From Clostridioides difficile_A (lineage in GTDB: Bacteria; Bacillota; Clostridia; Peptostreptococcales; Peptostreptococcaceae), in assembly GCA_945909635.1 (NCBI GenBank), contig OX246690.1, forward strand, positions 1,116,001 to 1,180,000: DNA of 64,000 nt, in the 5' to 3' direction. Under the pieces are notes generated by a model that made no database searches, had not been told where the DNA came from, and worked only from the letters and a program-made list of their open reading frames with translations. This document shows positions 7,783 through 17,068 of the stretch, in pieces. Each line of letters starts with the position of its first letter. The stretch's first letter is position 1. The translations under genes were made by a program, and so were the position numbers.

Positions 7783-8577
7783 TTATAATTTTATAAATTC
7801 TGGTTTCAATTTATTAAATTTAGATACATATTTAAAGCCCATGTTTTTTAGCAGTGTATATATGTAATCGAATTCATAGGCAATTTGACTTACATGATGT
7901 GAATCTGAACCTGTAGTTATGATTTCTCCTCCTAAGTCTTTATACATTTGAAGGATATATCTAGATGGAGTCAAATCTGGAAGGTTATATCTGTAGCAAG
8001 ATGTATTTATCTCAATACCTTTACCATCATAAATAGCTTGTTTAAGAATTTCCTCAATTATATCAGAAAACAATCTATCATCTAAAATAGTATCATAAGG
8101 AGCATATCTTTTAATTAAATCTAAGTGACCTAAAATAGAGTAATCCTTGTAATTTTTAACAATATTATATAAGTAAAGGTAGTAATTTTCATAAACTTCA
8201 TGCTGAGTTTTATCTTTAAAATAGTTACCAAGATATAAGTCCATTGTATCTATAGCATGGATAGAACATATTATAAAGTCTAATGGATATTGATTAGCTT
8301 CTTTTCTATAGGTATCTATTAATTGAGTCTGAACTCCAAACTCAATTCCCTTTTTTATTGATATTTTATCCTTATATTTATTTTGAAGAGTTTCTAGACT
8401 TTTAAAATAATCTTCATAGACAATTGAGAAAGAATCATCAGCATAAACATCATAATCAACATGGTCTGTGAAACAAATTTCATTTAAACCAAGTTCAATA
8501 GATTTTTTTATCATTTCTTCCATTGTAGATTTTCCATCAGTAGAGAAACTTGAGTGCATGTGATAGTCGTAAAACAT
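7783..8577 (-). CDS. PHP-domain phosphatase, histidinol-phosphatase (HisK-type) family
   Basis: A 264-residue PHP metallo-phosphoesterase. The metal-binding motif YDYHMHSSFSTDG is at the N-terminus, EICFTDHVDY near residue 36, a Glu in KKGIEFG, HAID near 105, GHLDLI near 150 and GSDSHH near 225, all expected for three-metal PHP enzymes. The family includes HisK/HisJ histidinol-phosphate phosphatase, but no his genes are adjacent, so the true substrate is uncertain. It is probably co-transcribed with the flippase gene 41-50 nt downstream. Confidence 0.88.
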   Translation of the reverse strand: MFYDYHMHSSFSTDGKSTMEEMIKKSIELGLNEICFTDHVDYDVYADDSFSIVYEDYFKSLETLQNKYKDKISIKKGIEFGVQTQLIDTYRKEANQYPLDFIICSIHAIDTMDLYLGNYFKDKTQHEVYENYYLYLYNIVKNYKDYSILGHLDLIKRYAPYDTILDDRLFSDIIEEILKQAIYDGKGIEINTSCYRYNLPDLTPSRYILQMYKDLGGEIITTGSDSHHVSQIAYEFDYIYTLLKNMGFKYVSKFNKLKPEFIKL

Positions 8578-8686
8578 AAATATTTCCCCTTTTTATAAAA
8601 ATTTTGGTATTATATATACATACTAAATAATATCAAATATATGGGAAAGCATCAATAAAATATAAATACAATGAGCGGTGATAAAT

Positions 8687-10132
8687 GTGGAAAAATACAG
8701 AATAGATTTAAGTGAAAAGAAGTTAACTAAATATATACAGATATTTAATCATATAAAAGAATTGATAATAGATAAAGAGCTAGTTGAACATGAAAAATTG
8801 CCTCCAATAAGAAAACTATCAGAATTTCTACAAGTAAATAATACTACTATAGTTAAAGTATATGAGCTTTTAGAGAATGAAGGGTATGTATATAAAATTG
8901 TAGGTAGTGGAACATTCGTGTCAAGTTCAAATTCTTATAAAAGTGGTGTAGACAACAGAAAAAATAAAAATATTGTACAAAGAGAGGATTTAATTCATTT
9001 TGACAATGGAAATCCATCTAATGATATGTTTCCTATTGATTCATTTAAAAATGCTGTAAATATGGCATTATCTAAAGATGGCAGTTCGATATTTGATTAT
9101 GATGAAGGTCTTGGCTCTGAAGAATTAAGAGAAAAGATGGTAGAGTATCTAAGTGATGGAAGTATAAAAACGACTAAAGAAAATATTCAAATAATATCAG
9201 GTGCTCAACAGGGTATAGACATAGTTTGTAAAGGGCTTATAAGTTATTCAGATGTTGTCTTTATGGAAGAACCTTCTTATAATGGAGCGATTGAAGTGTT
9301 CAAAAGTAGAGGTGCAAAAATAATATCTATACCTATGTTAGATGATGGAATTGATATAGGTATTTTAAAATTAAAATTGGAAAAAATAAAACCAAGACTT
9401 ATATATATTATGCCTAATTTCCAAAATCCAACAGGAATATCTTATTCAACATATAAAAAAAAGAAGTTAATAGAACTGGCAGAAGAACATGATTTTTATA
9501 TAATTGAAGATGATTTTATAAGTGATTTTACATTTGAATCAAAAGACAATAGGACAGTTAGAAGTTATGATGATAAAAATAGAGTGGTGTATATAAAGAG
9601 TTTTTCAAAAATACTTATGCCAGGTCTTAGGATAGGAATTGTAGAAATGCCAAATGAACTGCTAAAAAAAGTTTTATGGGCTAAATACTCTTCAGATATA
9701 TCAACACCAGGTCTTATTCAAAAATCAATGTATTACTATATGGAGAATTTTGATTGGAAAATTTATTTAAGCCATATAGAGAAGATATATACTGATAAGT
9801 ACAAATTGGCAAAAAGCTTGATTAATAATAAATTGAGTGGTAAATTAAAAGTTAGAAAATCTTGTGGAGGAATAAACTTTTTTTTAGAATTACCAAGAGG
9901 ATATACATCCCAAGCATTTACAAGCTTTATGTTGAATAAGGGAGTGTCTATGCTTCCAGGAACTTATTTTTTTGACAATTTAGTAGATGATAGATTTTTT
10001 AGGATAAACATAGCTCGTCCAAGCATGGAAGAGTTAGAAAAAGGAATAACCATAATCAGTGATAATATAGATGAATTTTTTTGTGAATATAAAAACAAGT
10101 TAGAGATAAAAAGCAATAAATTATTTTATTAA
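8687..10132 (+). CDS. MocR-type GntR/aminotransferase transcriptional regulator
   Basis: A fused regulator of about 481 residues. Residues 10-80 form a GntR winged helix (LPPIRKLSEFLQVNNTTIVKVYELLENEGYVY); 110-460 form a fold-type I aminotransferase-like PLP domain with YIMPNFQNPTG, IIEDDF and the Lys-bearing YIKSFSKILMPGLRIG. Such proteins sense PLP or amino-acid-derived ligands. GTG 8678 overlaps GGTGAT, so GTG 8687 is preferred. No PLP or catabolic genes are adjacent, so targets are unknown. Confidence 0.9.
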   Translation: MEKYRIDLSEKKLTKYIQIFNHIKELIIDKELVEHEKLPPIRKLSEFLQVNNTTIVKVYELLENEGYVYKIVGSGTFVSSSNSYKSGVDNRKNKNIVQREDLIHFDNGNPSNDMFPIDSFKNAVNMALSKDGSSIFDYDEGLGSEELREKMVEYLSDGSIKTTKENIQIISGAQQGIDIVCKGLISYSDVVFMEEPSYNGAIEVFKSRGAKIISIPMLDDGIDIGILKLKLEKIKPRLIYIMPNFQNPTGISYSTYKKKKLIELAEEHDFYIIEDDFISDFTFESKDNRTVRSYDDKNRVVYIKSFSKILMPGLRIGIVEMPNELLKKVLWAKYSSDISTPGLIQKSMYYYMENFDWKIYLSHIEKIYTDKYKLAKSLINNKLSGKLKVRKSCGGINFFLELPRGYTSQAFTSFMLNKGVSMLPGTYFFDNLVDDRFFRINIARPSMEELEKGITIISDNIDEFFCEYKNKLEIKSNKLFY

Positions 10133-10159
10133 ATAAATAGAAGTCTTTAGGAGGAAAAC

Positions 10160-10369
10160 ATGTTTGACAAAAAGAAATTAGATAGGATTAATGAATTAGC
10201 AAAAAAAAATAAAGAGGGAGTTCTTTCAGATGATGAAATCAAAGAAAGAGAACTTTTAAGAAAGGAATACTTAGAAAATTTTAGGGCACACTTTAAATCA
10301 AGACTTGACAGTGTCAAGGTGGTTTCACCAGAGGAATATGAACAATATATGAAAAATAATAAAAATTAA
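10160..10369 (+). CDS. DUF896/YnzC-family small cytoplasmic protein
   Basis: A 69-residue charged helical protein. The core LDRINELAKKNKEGVLSDDEIKERELLRKEYLENFRAHFKSRLDSVKV is diagnostic of the DUF896 (YnzC/YneA-operon) family, small Firmicute proteins of unknown biochemical function with a helical hairpin fold. GGAGG precedes the ATG by 7 nt. It lies 19 nt before the aminopeptidase gene and probably shares its transcript. Confidence 0.92.
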   Translation: MFDKKKLDRINELAKKNKEGVLSDDEIKERELLRKEYLENFRAHFKSRLDSVKVVSPEEYEQYMKNNKN

Positions 10370-10388
10370 AACTTAATAGGAGGAAAAC

Positions 10389-11783
10389 ATGAACTTAAAG
10401 CATGAATTTAAGAATGCATGGGATGTTGAAAGAAAAGAAAATGCTATTGAACAAGTTATGCAATATTCTCGCAATTATATGGATTTTTTAAGTAAATCAA
10501 AAACTGAAAGAATTTCAGTAAAAGAAATTATAAAATTAGCTAAAGAAAATAATTACATTTCAATAGATGAAGCTATGGAAAAAGGAAGTATAGGTAGTGG
10601 TGACAAAATTTATGTTATAAATAAAGACAAGGCAGTAGCACTTTTTGTAATAGGCAAAAATTATATAGAAAAAGGTATGAAAATTATAGGAAGTCATATA
10701 GATGCTCCAAGATTGGATTTAAAACCAAATCCACTATATCAAGAAGGAAATCTAGGTTTTTTTAAAACTCATTATTATGGAGGAATAAAAAAATATCAAT
10801 GGACAGCTATTCCTCTTGCTTTACATGGTATAGTTATATTAAATGATGGAACGAAAGTTGACATATCTGTTGGAGAAGAAGAAAGTGACCCAGTATTTTG
10901 TGTAACTGATTTATTAGTTCATTTAGCTGGAGACCAAATGCAAAAGAAACTATCAGAAGGAATTAGTGGTGAAGCTTTAAATATATTAATTGGTAATATG
11001 CCTTTAAATGATGAAGAAAAAGAGCCTATAACAGCAAATATACTAAAGCTTTTAAATGAGAAGTATAGTATAGTTGAAGAAGACTTATTAAGTGCTGAAA
11101 TTGAAGTAGTTCCAGCTGGGAAAGCTAGAGATTTAGGTTTTGATAGGTCAATGGTATTAGGGTATGGTCATGATGATAGGGTATGTTCATATGCTGCTGT
11201 GAAGGCCATATTAGAAACTGAACAACCAGAATTTACATCAGTTACATTATGTGTGGATAAAGAAGAAGTTGGTTCTCAAGGAAATACAGGTATGCACTCA
11301 AAGTTTTTTGAAAATACTGTGGCTGAATTAATTTCTTTGGAAGGTGATTACTGTGATATTAAAGTAAGAAGAGCTCTAGCAAACAGTAAGGTTTTATCAG
11401 CTGATGTCTCTGCTGGATATGATCCAAATTTTAGAGATGCATATGAAAAGAGAAATTCCGCATATATGGGAAATGGGATAGTTTTAAATAAGTATACTGG
11501 TTCAAGAGGTAAAGGCGGATGCAATGATGCAAATGCAGAATTTATGTCAGAAGTAAGAAGAATTTTTAATGAAGGAAATGTAGTATGGCAAACTGCTGAA
11601 CTTGGAAAAGTTGACCAGGGAGGCGGTGGAACTATAGCCTATATATTGGCAAATCAAGGTGCAGAGGTTATAGATTGTGGTGTTGGAGTTCTAAATATGC
11701 ATGCACCATATGAGATTGTTTCTAAGGTAGATATATATGAGATGTACAAGGGATATAAAGCATTTTTTAATATCAATTTGTAA
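10389..11783 (+). CDS. M18-family zinc aminopeptidase
   Basis: A 464-residue metallo-aminopeptidase of the aspartyl aminopeptidase/LAP4 (M18) family, cytosolic and tetrahedral in known members. Signature blocks are IGSHIDAPRLDLKPNPLY (metal His-x-Asp), GYGHDDRVCSYAA (bridging Asp), CVDKEEVGSQGNTGM (catalytic Glu-Glu) and GVLNMHAPYE near the C-terminus (metal His). Length matches bacterial M18. It releases N-terminal residues from peptides, fitting an amino-acid fermenter. A terminator follows. Confidence 0.93.
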   Translation: MNLKHEFKNAWDVERKENAIEQVMQYSRNYMDFLSKSKTERISVKEIIKLAKENNYISIDEAMEKGSIGSGDKIYVINKDKAVALFVIGKNYIEKGMKIIGSHIDAPRLDLKPNPLYQEGNLGFFKTHYYGGIKKYQWTAIPLALHGIVILNDGTKVDISVGEEESDPVFCVTDLLVHLAGDQMQKKLSEGISGEALNILIGNMPLNDEEKEPITANILKLLNEKYSIVEEDLLSAEIEVVPAGKARDLGFDRSMVLGYGHDDRVCSYAAVKAILETEQPEFTSVTLCVDKEEVGSQGNTGMHSKFFENTVAELISLEGDYCDIKVRRALANSKVLSADVSAGYDPNFRDAYEKRNSAYMGNGIVLNKYTGSRGKGGCNDANAEFMSEVRRIFNEGNVVWQTAELGKVDQGGGGTIAYILANQGAEVIDCGVGVLNMHAPYEIVSKVDIYEMYKGYKAFFNINL

Positions 11784-11816
11784 ATAAATATAAGAATAAT
11801 AAGTGAATAAAGGCTG

Positions 11817-11861
11817 TTGTATAAACAATTTTAAATTGTTATACAATGGTCTTATTTTTTT
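11817..11861 (+). terminator. Terminator after the M18 aminopeptidase gene
   Basis: TTGTATAAACAATT and AAATTGTTATACAA form a near-perfect 14-bp stem, followed by TTATTTTTTTG. Confidence 0.8.
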
Positions 11862-11879
11862 GTAAAATAATAAAATAAA

Positions 11880-11908
11880 TTGACAACGATTTCATCTTGT
11901 TATAATAT
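11880..11908 (+). promoter_or_regulatory. SigA-type promoter of the GntR-PTS operon
   Basis: TTGACA (11880-11885) is followed by TATAAT at 15 bp or TAATAT at 17 bp (11903-11908). Just downstream, TTGTTATA/TGTTATAA motifs recur (around 11898, 11922 and 11932) and are candidates for GntR binding. Confidence 0.6.
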
Positions 11909-11965
11909 GTAATAAAGAACTTGTTATATAATGTTATAAAAATGTTACATAGGGAGGTGAACAAA

Positions 11966-12718
11966 ATGGATGAAAAGAAACAAAGAAAAGAGATGGATTT
12001 AGAAGTAAATTCATTTGTTCCTTTATATCAACAGCTGTATGACAACATAAAAAAACAAATAGCATCTGGTATATATAAGCCAGGAGATAAACTTCCATCT
12101 GAAGGAGACTTATGCAAAGAATTTAATATAAGTCGTATAACTGTGAGAAATGCACTGAATGAACTTGTGAAAGAAGATATACTGTGTAAAAAACGTGGTA
12201 AAGGAACGTATGTAACGATACCAGAGAGAATAGAAGCTACATGTGCAGGAAATAGTTTTACTAATTCTTGTCATCGTATTAATGCAAAACCAAGTACACA
12301 AATAATATCTGTTTTAATAAAAAAAGCTGATAAACAAGTTGCTGAGGCTTTAAGTATTGAGTTAGAAGAGAAGGTAATATGTATTAAAAGACTTCGATTA
12401 ATAGATGAAGTACCTGTTATCTTTGAAGTTGATTATTTTAGGATAGATTATATGTTTTTATTAAAAGAAGAATTAGAAGATAAATCTTTAATGGAAGTTA
12501 TATCTAATAATATAAGTACATTACCTAAGCGTGTGGAAAATATATTTGAAGTAAAACATTCAAACAAAGAATATTCCAACCATCTTAAGTGTGCAAGTAA
12601 TATGCCATTATTGAAAGTAAGACAATCAGTGTATACAGAGAATAATGATGTTTTATATTATAATGAACAATTTATAAGAAGTGACAAGTATAAATATGCA
12701 GTATCAGCAGAAATATAG
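11966..12718 (+). CDS. GntR-family regulator with UTRA sensor domain, PTS operon regulator
   Basis: A 250-residue HutC/PhnF-type repressor. Residues 12-80 are the winged helix (PLYQQLYDNIKKQIASGIYKPGDKLPSEGDLCKEFNISRITVRNALNEL), and 95-250 are the UTRA ligand domain, which binds a sugar phosphate in related proteins. ATG 11966 follows AGGGAGGTG; an upstream in-frame start lacks a site. It is the first gene of a run reading through EIIA, BtpA-like, EIIB, EIIC and EIID with short gaps, so it probably senses the phosphorylated substrate of that PTS. Confidence 0.9.
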   Translation: MDEKKQRKEMDLEVNSFVPLYQQLYDNIKKQIASGIYKPGDKLPSEGDLCKEFNISRITVRNALNELVKEDILCKKRGKGTYVTIPERIEATCAGNSFTNSCHRINAKPSTQIISVLIKKADKQVAEALSIELEEKVICIKRLRLIDEVPVIFEVDYFRIDYMFLLKEELEDKSLMEVISNNISTLPKRVENIFEVKHSNKEYSNHLKCASNMPLLKVRQSVYTENNDVLYYNEQFIRSDKYKYAVSAEI

Positions 12719-12742
12719 TCTATATTTAGTAGGAGGACAGAT

Positions 12743-13156
12743 ATGAGAAAAATAATATTAGCATCTCATGGAGAATTTTCAAAGGGTCTTTTAGATTCAG
12801 TAAAAATGATAGTAGGAGATTTAGCAAATTGTGTTAGTTCATATAGTTTGTATCCTGGGCAAAGTGCTTCAGATTTTGCCTTAGAATTAGAAAAAATAAT
12901 ATTAGAAGATAAAGAATGTGAATACATAATTTTATCTGATTTATATGGTGCGAGTGTATGCACTGCAATGTTGAGATTAACTAACTTACATAATGTTAAT
13001 TTATTCTCTGGAATGAACTTGAATATGGTATTAGAACTTCTTACAAGATTTTCTGATAAATTGACAACTAAAGATGTAGAAGAATTAGTGAAAGAATCTA
13101 GAATGGGAATACAAAGTGTGACATTACAAATTAAAGAAGAAGAAGAGGTATTTTAA
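12743..13156 (+). CDS. PTS mannose/fructose/sorbose-family EIIA
   Basis: A 137-residue EIIA-Man domain protein. It begins MRKIILASHGEFSKGLLDS, with His9 as the expected phospho-acceptor, followed by SDLYGASVCTAMLRL, the usual second signature. It receives phosphate from HPr and passes it to EIIB. Here EIIA is separate from EIIB. AGGAGG precedes the ATG. Confidence 0.92.
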   Translation: MRKIILASHGEFSKGLLDSVKMIVGDLANCVSSYSLYPGQSASDFALELEKIILEDKECEYIILSDLYGASVCTAMLRLTNLHNVNLFSGMNLNMVLELLTRFSDKLTTKDVEELVKESRMGIQSVTLQIKEEEEVF

Positions 13157-13159
13157 TTT

Positions 13160-13903
13160 ATGGAAAAAAAAGGAATATTATCAGTATTTAAAAATAAGAA
13201 GCCGATTATAGCAATGATACATTTAAAAGGAGATACTCCAGAAGATATCTTTGAAAGAGCTAAAAAAGAAATCACAATCTTAGAGGAAAATGGTGTAGAT
13301 GGAATAATGTTAGAAAACTACTATGGCAATTACTATGATTTAGAAAGAATACTTGAGTATGTATCAAACGCTGATTTGTCAATCCCATATGGAGTAAACT
13401 GTTTAAATGTTGATACTATGGGATTTGAACTGGCAACAAAATACAATGCAAATTATATACAAGTTGATTCTGTAGTAGGCCATGTTAAACCTAGAGACGA
13501 GGCAACATTAGAAGAATTTTTTAAATTACAACGTTCAAAGTGTCCAGCTTATTTAATTGGGGGAGTTCGATTTAAATATCAACCAGTATTATCGGAAAAA
13601 ACAGTTGAAGAAGATTTAAAAATAGGTATGACAAGATGTGATGCCATAGCAGTTACAGAGAATGCTACAGGACAAGAAACATCAATGGAAAAGATAGAGT
13701 TATTCCGTAAAAACTTAGGGGATTTCCCATTAGTTATAGCTGCTGGAGTTACTTTAGAAAATGCAAAAAAACAACTTGAATTAGGAGATATGGCAATAAT
13801 AGGAAGTTACTTTAAAGATAATTACAAGGATTTTGGAGATGTTAGTGTAGAACACGTGAAAACATTCATGGATGAAATAAAAAAAATTAGGGAGGAAATA
13901 TAA
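13160..13903 (+). CDS. BtpA/SgcQ-family TIM-barrel protein in a PTS operon
   Basis: A 247-residue protein with the BtpA-family pattern: KPIIAMIHLKGDTP at the N-terminus, DGIMLENYYG near 50, YGVNCLNVDT, FVDS-like IQVDSVVGHVKPRDEA, and a C-terminal phosphate-binding-type VIAAGVTLENAKKQLELGDMAIIGSYFK. BtpA was named for photosystem I biogenesis in cyanobacteria, but in heterotrophs the family (SgcQ) occurs beside PTS genes and probably acts on a sugar phosphate. It starts 3 nt after EIIA and its stop overlaps the EIIB start. Substrate unknown. Confidence 0.85.
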   Translation: MEKKGILSVFKNKKPIIAMIHLKGDTPEDIFERAKKEITILEENGVDGIMLENYYGNYYDLERILEYVSNADLSIPYGVNCLNVDTMGFELATKYNANYIQVDSVVGHVKPRDEATLEEFFKLQRSKCPAYLIGGVRFKYQPVLSEKTVEEDLKIGMTRCDAIAVTENATGQETSMEKIELFRKNLGDFPLVIAAGVTLENAKKQLELGDMAIIGSYFKDNYKDFGDVSVEHVKTFMDEIKKIREEI

Positions 13904-14373
13904 TGATTAAATTAGTAAGAGTAGACCACAGACTTATACATGGGCAAGTAGCATTTACATGGACAAAATTTTTAAGTACAGATTGCATATTGATAGCAAG
14001 TGATGAGCTATTAAAGGATGAATTAAGAATGGCAGGACTTAGAATGGCAAAACCATCTAATGTTAAACTTGTAATGAAGAATATAGAAGATTCTATAAAA
14101 GCACTCAATTCAGGAGTTACTGATAAATACAATTTATTGATACTTTGTGAATCTGTAGAAGATGTTTATAAGCTAGCCAAAGAAGTAAAAGCCATTAAAT
14201 CTATAAACCTTGGTGGAACAAAATCAGATGATAATCGTGAAAATATATCTAAAGCAGTGCATGTGTCAAAAGAGGATATAAATATGATTAAAGAATTAGA
14301 TTCAGAAGGCGTAAATGTATTTGTACAATTGGTTCCTGATGATGATGCTACAAATGTAATGAAATTAATATAA
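13903..14373 (+). CDS. PTS mannose/fructose/sorbose-family EIIB
   Basis: A 156-residue EIIB-Man/Sor protein beginning MIKLVRVDHRLIHGQVAFTW, with His13 as the phosphorylated residue (DHRLIHGQV is the family signature). It transfers phosphate to the sugar entering through EIIC/EIID. GGAGG precedes the ATG and the start overlaps the previous stop by one base. Confidence 0.93.
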   Translation: MIKLVRVDHRLIHGQVAFTWTKFLSTDCILIASDELLKDELRMAGLRMAKPSNVKLVMKNIEDSIKALNSGVTDKYNLLILCESVEDVYKLAKEVKAIKSINLGGTKSDDNRENISKAVHVSKEDINMIKELDSEGVNVFVQLVPDDDATNVMKLI

Positions 14374-14389
14374 TTTTAGGGGGATGAAA

Positions 14390-15148
14390 ATGGAATTTAC
14401 ACAAGTTATTCTGATAACTCTAATTGCATTCTTTGCATATATGCATTGTTTTGTAGGTTCTACAATGCATAATAGACCGATAGTTGTTGCGCCACTTGTT
14501 GGTTTAGCACTAGGTAATCTACATACAGGTATAGTAATAGGTTCAACATTAGAGCTAGTATTTATGGGTGCATTTCCAGTTGGAGCAAGTAACCCTCCTG
14601 ACTTTGTATCTGGTTCTATTATTGCCACAGCATTTGTAATATTAACTGGTCAGGATGTGTCAGCAGCAGTTGTACTTGCAGTTCCTATAGCGACTTTAGT
14701 ATTGCTTATAGACAACTTCTTAATGACAGTAGTACTTACATGGGGAGCTCATATTGCTGACCGTTATGCAGAAGAGGGTAATATTGAAGGTGTAGAGCGT
14801 GTGCAATTATTATTTGGTATAGGAAATAAATTAATATTAGCAATAATAGTAGGTATAGGATTCTCATTAGGTGTTCCAGTAATAGAAAAAATACTTTCAT
14901 TTATACCATCATATGTAACTCATGGAATGGATGTTGCAGCAGGTGTTATACCAGCAATAGGTTTTGCTATGTTAGCTAGAATGATGCTTAATAAGAAAAC
15001 AGTAGCATTTTTATTATTAGGATTTATATTGGTTGCTTATCTAAATATAACAGTAACAGGAGTTGCATTATTTGGATTAGCAATAGCTTTAATATATGTT
15101 AACTTTGTAGGAGAGAAGGAGGTAGTAGTAGATGACAACGAATTCTAA
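14390..15148 (+). CDS. PTS mannose/fructose/sorbose-family EIIC
   Basis: About 252 residues with 7-8 hydrophobic segments and the EIIC-Man signature GLALGNLHTGIVIGSTLELVFMGAFPVGAS. With EIID it forms the membrane channel. An in-frame ATG at 14384 touches AGGGGG, so ATG 14390 is chosen. Its 3' end overlaps the EIID start by 17 nt, indicating translational coupling. Confidence 0.92.
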   Translation: MEFTQVILITLIAFFAYMHCFVGSTMHNRPIVVAPLVGLALGNLHTGIVIGSTLELVFMGAFPVGASNPPDFVSGSIIATAFVILTGQDVSAAVVLAVPIATLVLLIDNFLMTVVLTWGAHIADRYAEEGNIEGVERVQLLFGIGNKLILAIIVGIGFSLGVPVIEKILSFIPSYVTHGMDVAAGVIPAIGFAMLARMMLNKKTVAFLLLGFILVAYLNITVTGVALFGLAIALIYVNFVGEKEVVVDDNEF

Positions 15149-15974
15149 GAAATTGGAGACAATTTCACCAGACAGTAAAATAACGAAGAAAGACTTTTGG
15201 AAATGTTTTAGAAGGTCTTTAACATTAGATTCATCTTGGAACTATGAACGTATGCAAAATATAGCATATGCATATATGATGGCACCAATAATTCGTAGAG
15301 TATATAAAGATGATAAAGAAAAAAAATCGAAGGCTTTAAAAAGACACCTTGAATTCATGTCAGTTACTCCTCATATAAGTACTCTTTTGGTAGGTATATC
15401 TGGAGCTATGGAAGAAGAAAATGCAAAAAATGAAGAGTTTGATGCAAATAGTATAAATGCTGTTAAGTCAAGTTTAATGGGACCAATTTCTGGAATAGGA
15501 GATTCATTTTTCTGGGGGACATTGAAGCTTATAGCAGCTGGAGTTGGTATAGCTTTAGCTTCACAGGGAAATATAATGGGACCAATTCTATTTCTTTTAA
15601 TAATAAACATTCCTCATTTTATCATTCGTTATATATGTTTAGATAAAGGATTTAAGTATGGAACTCAATTTTTTAAAGATGTAAGTGGTTCAAATATAGT
15701 TTCAAAAGTTATGGAAGCAGCTTCAATGTTAGGGCTTATGGTAATTGGAGGAATGACTGCCTCTAATGTAATGTTAAAGCTCAGTGTTAATGTAGGTAGT
15801 GGAGAGTGGGCAGAGCCCATTCAAACTTATTTAGACCAAATAATGCCATGTATGCTTCCAGCTATGATATTTGGTATTATGTATTGGTTATTAGGAAAAA
15901 AAGTCAAGACAACTACAATATTAATTTCTGTTATAATTATTTGTATAGTGCTAGCTGCTATTGGAATAGTATAA
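15132..15974 (+). CDS. PTS mannose/fructose/sorbose-family EIID
   Basis: A 280-residue membrane protein. The N-terminal cytoplasmic part (KDFWKCFRRSLTLDSSWNYERMQNIAYAYMM) and the block GPISGIGDSFFWGTLK with hydrophobic C-terminal helices are typical of EIID-Man. AGGAGG lies inside the end of EIIC, 10-15 nt upstream. This is the last gene of the operon; no isomerase, aldolase or kinase follows, so the catabolic route is not visible here. Confidence 0.92.
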   Translation: MTTNSKKLETISPDSKITKKDFWKCFRRSLTLDSSWNYERMQNIAYAYMMAPIIRRVYKDDKEKKSKALKRHLEFMSVTPHISTLLVGISGAMEEENAKNEEFDANSINAVKSSLMGPISGIGDSFFWGTLKLIAAGVGIALASQGNIMGPILFLLIINIPHFIIRYICLDKGFKYGTQFFKDVSGSNIVSKVMEAASMLGLMVIGGMTASNVMLKLSVNVGSGEWAEPIQTYLDQIMPCMLPAMIFGIMYWLLGKKVKTTTILISVIIICIVLAAIGIV

Positions 15975-16013
15975 GCAGAATTAAGGATATGATTTCTAAA
16001 GTATTAAAAAAAT

Positions 16014-16042
16014 CCCAAGTTCATTTGAACGAGGGCTTTTTT
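16014..16042 (+). terminator. Terminator of the PTS operon
   Basis: CCC-AA-GTTC-ATTT-GAAC-GA-GGG forms an interrupted stem, followed by C and eight T. Confidence 0.7.
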
Positions 16043-16162
16043 TTACTAAATTAACTAGAAAGAAAATTTTTATATAGTAATTTATGACTATTCATGTGAC
16101 AATTACGGTTATTTTATTCATTAGTTATATAGTATAGAATTAAGTATCTTATATTATAATTA

Positions 16163-17068
16163 TTATATTATGATTTCAAAGTACTCACATAATCTGTTTA
16201 AGAATTTATCTTCCAATGGAGAAAAAGTTTTCTTTTTAGAATAAATAAAGAAAAATTTTCTAGTAAAATCAACATTTTTTATTTTATAACATTTAATTTT
16301 ACCTGCATTTAGATAATCAATAGCTGATATATAAGATATAAAAGAGACACCAAGACCCAGTCTAACCATTTCTTTAATAGCTTCATTTGATTCCACATGT
16401 GCTATTATATTTAATTTATTTACAGGAAAGTTATTTTTGCTAAGTGTGTTTAGTATTAAATTTCTAGTACCAGAGCCTTCCTTTCTCATAATAAAATTTA
16501 AGTAAGCCAATTCTTCTATATCAATTTTATTATCTTTATTATCAATTTTAAAATCTGAAGGAGTGATAAGAACAAGCTCATCATCTAATAAGTCTAGGTA
16601 TTCTATTTGAGGATTGTTAACTTTAGAACCAACCAATCCAAAGCTTATTCTTTCATTTAAAATTTCTGATATAGCATATTGAGAATCATAATGGCTTATG
16701 GAAAATTTTACGTCTGGGTAACTCATGGAAAAACTCTTCATAAAATCAGGTAAAATATAGGTTTCAGGTATAGAACTACATGCAATATCTATAATACCTT
16801 CTATTTTTCCTGAATATTCTTTTATATCATAAATTGCACGTTTACAGTTGTTTAATATATATATAGCATGTTCATAAAGAATTTCACCAGATTTTGTGAG
16901 TGTAATCACTTTGTTACTTCTATTTATAAGTACAGTTTCTAACTCTCTCTCTAAATTTTGTATATGTGCACTTACAGTAGGTTGAGTTAAAAAAAGTTCT
17001 CTTGCAGCTTTTGAAAAACTTTGATGTTTTGCAACAGCAACAAATACTTCAAGTTGTTTAAAATCCAT
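16163..17068 (-). CDS. LysR-family transcriptional regulator (CysB/CbbR-like)
   Basis: A 301-residue LysR regulator. Residues 1-60 are the winged helix (MDFKQLEVFVAVAKHQSFSKAARELFLTQPTVSAHIQNLERELETVLINR), and 90-295 the type 2 periplasmic-binding-like effector domain with the conserved block MRKEGSGTRNLI. The ATG follows AAGGAGGATTAAATA. No target gene is obvious: the divergent gene is a lipoprotein 360 bp away, and the convergent neighbour is the PTS operon. Confidence 0.92.
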   Translation of the reverse strand: MDFKQLEVFVAVAKHQSFSKAARELFLTQPTVSAHIQNLERELETVLINRSNKVITLTKSGEILYEHAIYILNNCKRAIYDIKEYSGKIEGIIDIACSSIPETYILPDFMKSFSMSYPDVKFSISHYDSQYAISEILNERISFGLVGSKVNNPQIEYLDLLDDELVLITPSDFKIDNKDNKIDIEELAYLNFIMRKEGSGTRNLILNTLSKNNFPVNKLNIIAHVESNEAIKEMVRLGLGVSFISYISAIDYLNAGKIKCYKIKNVDFTRKFFFIYSKKKTFSPLEDKFLNRLCEYFEIII

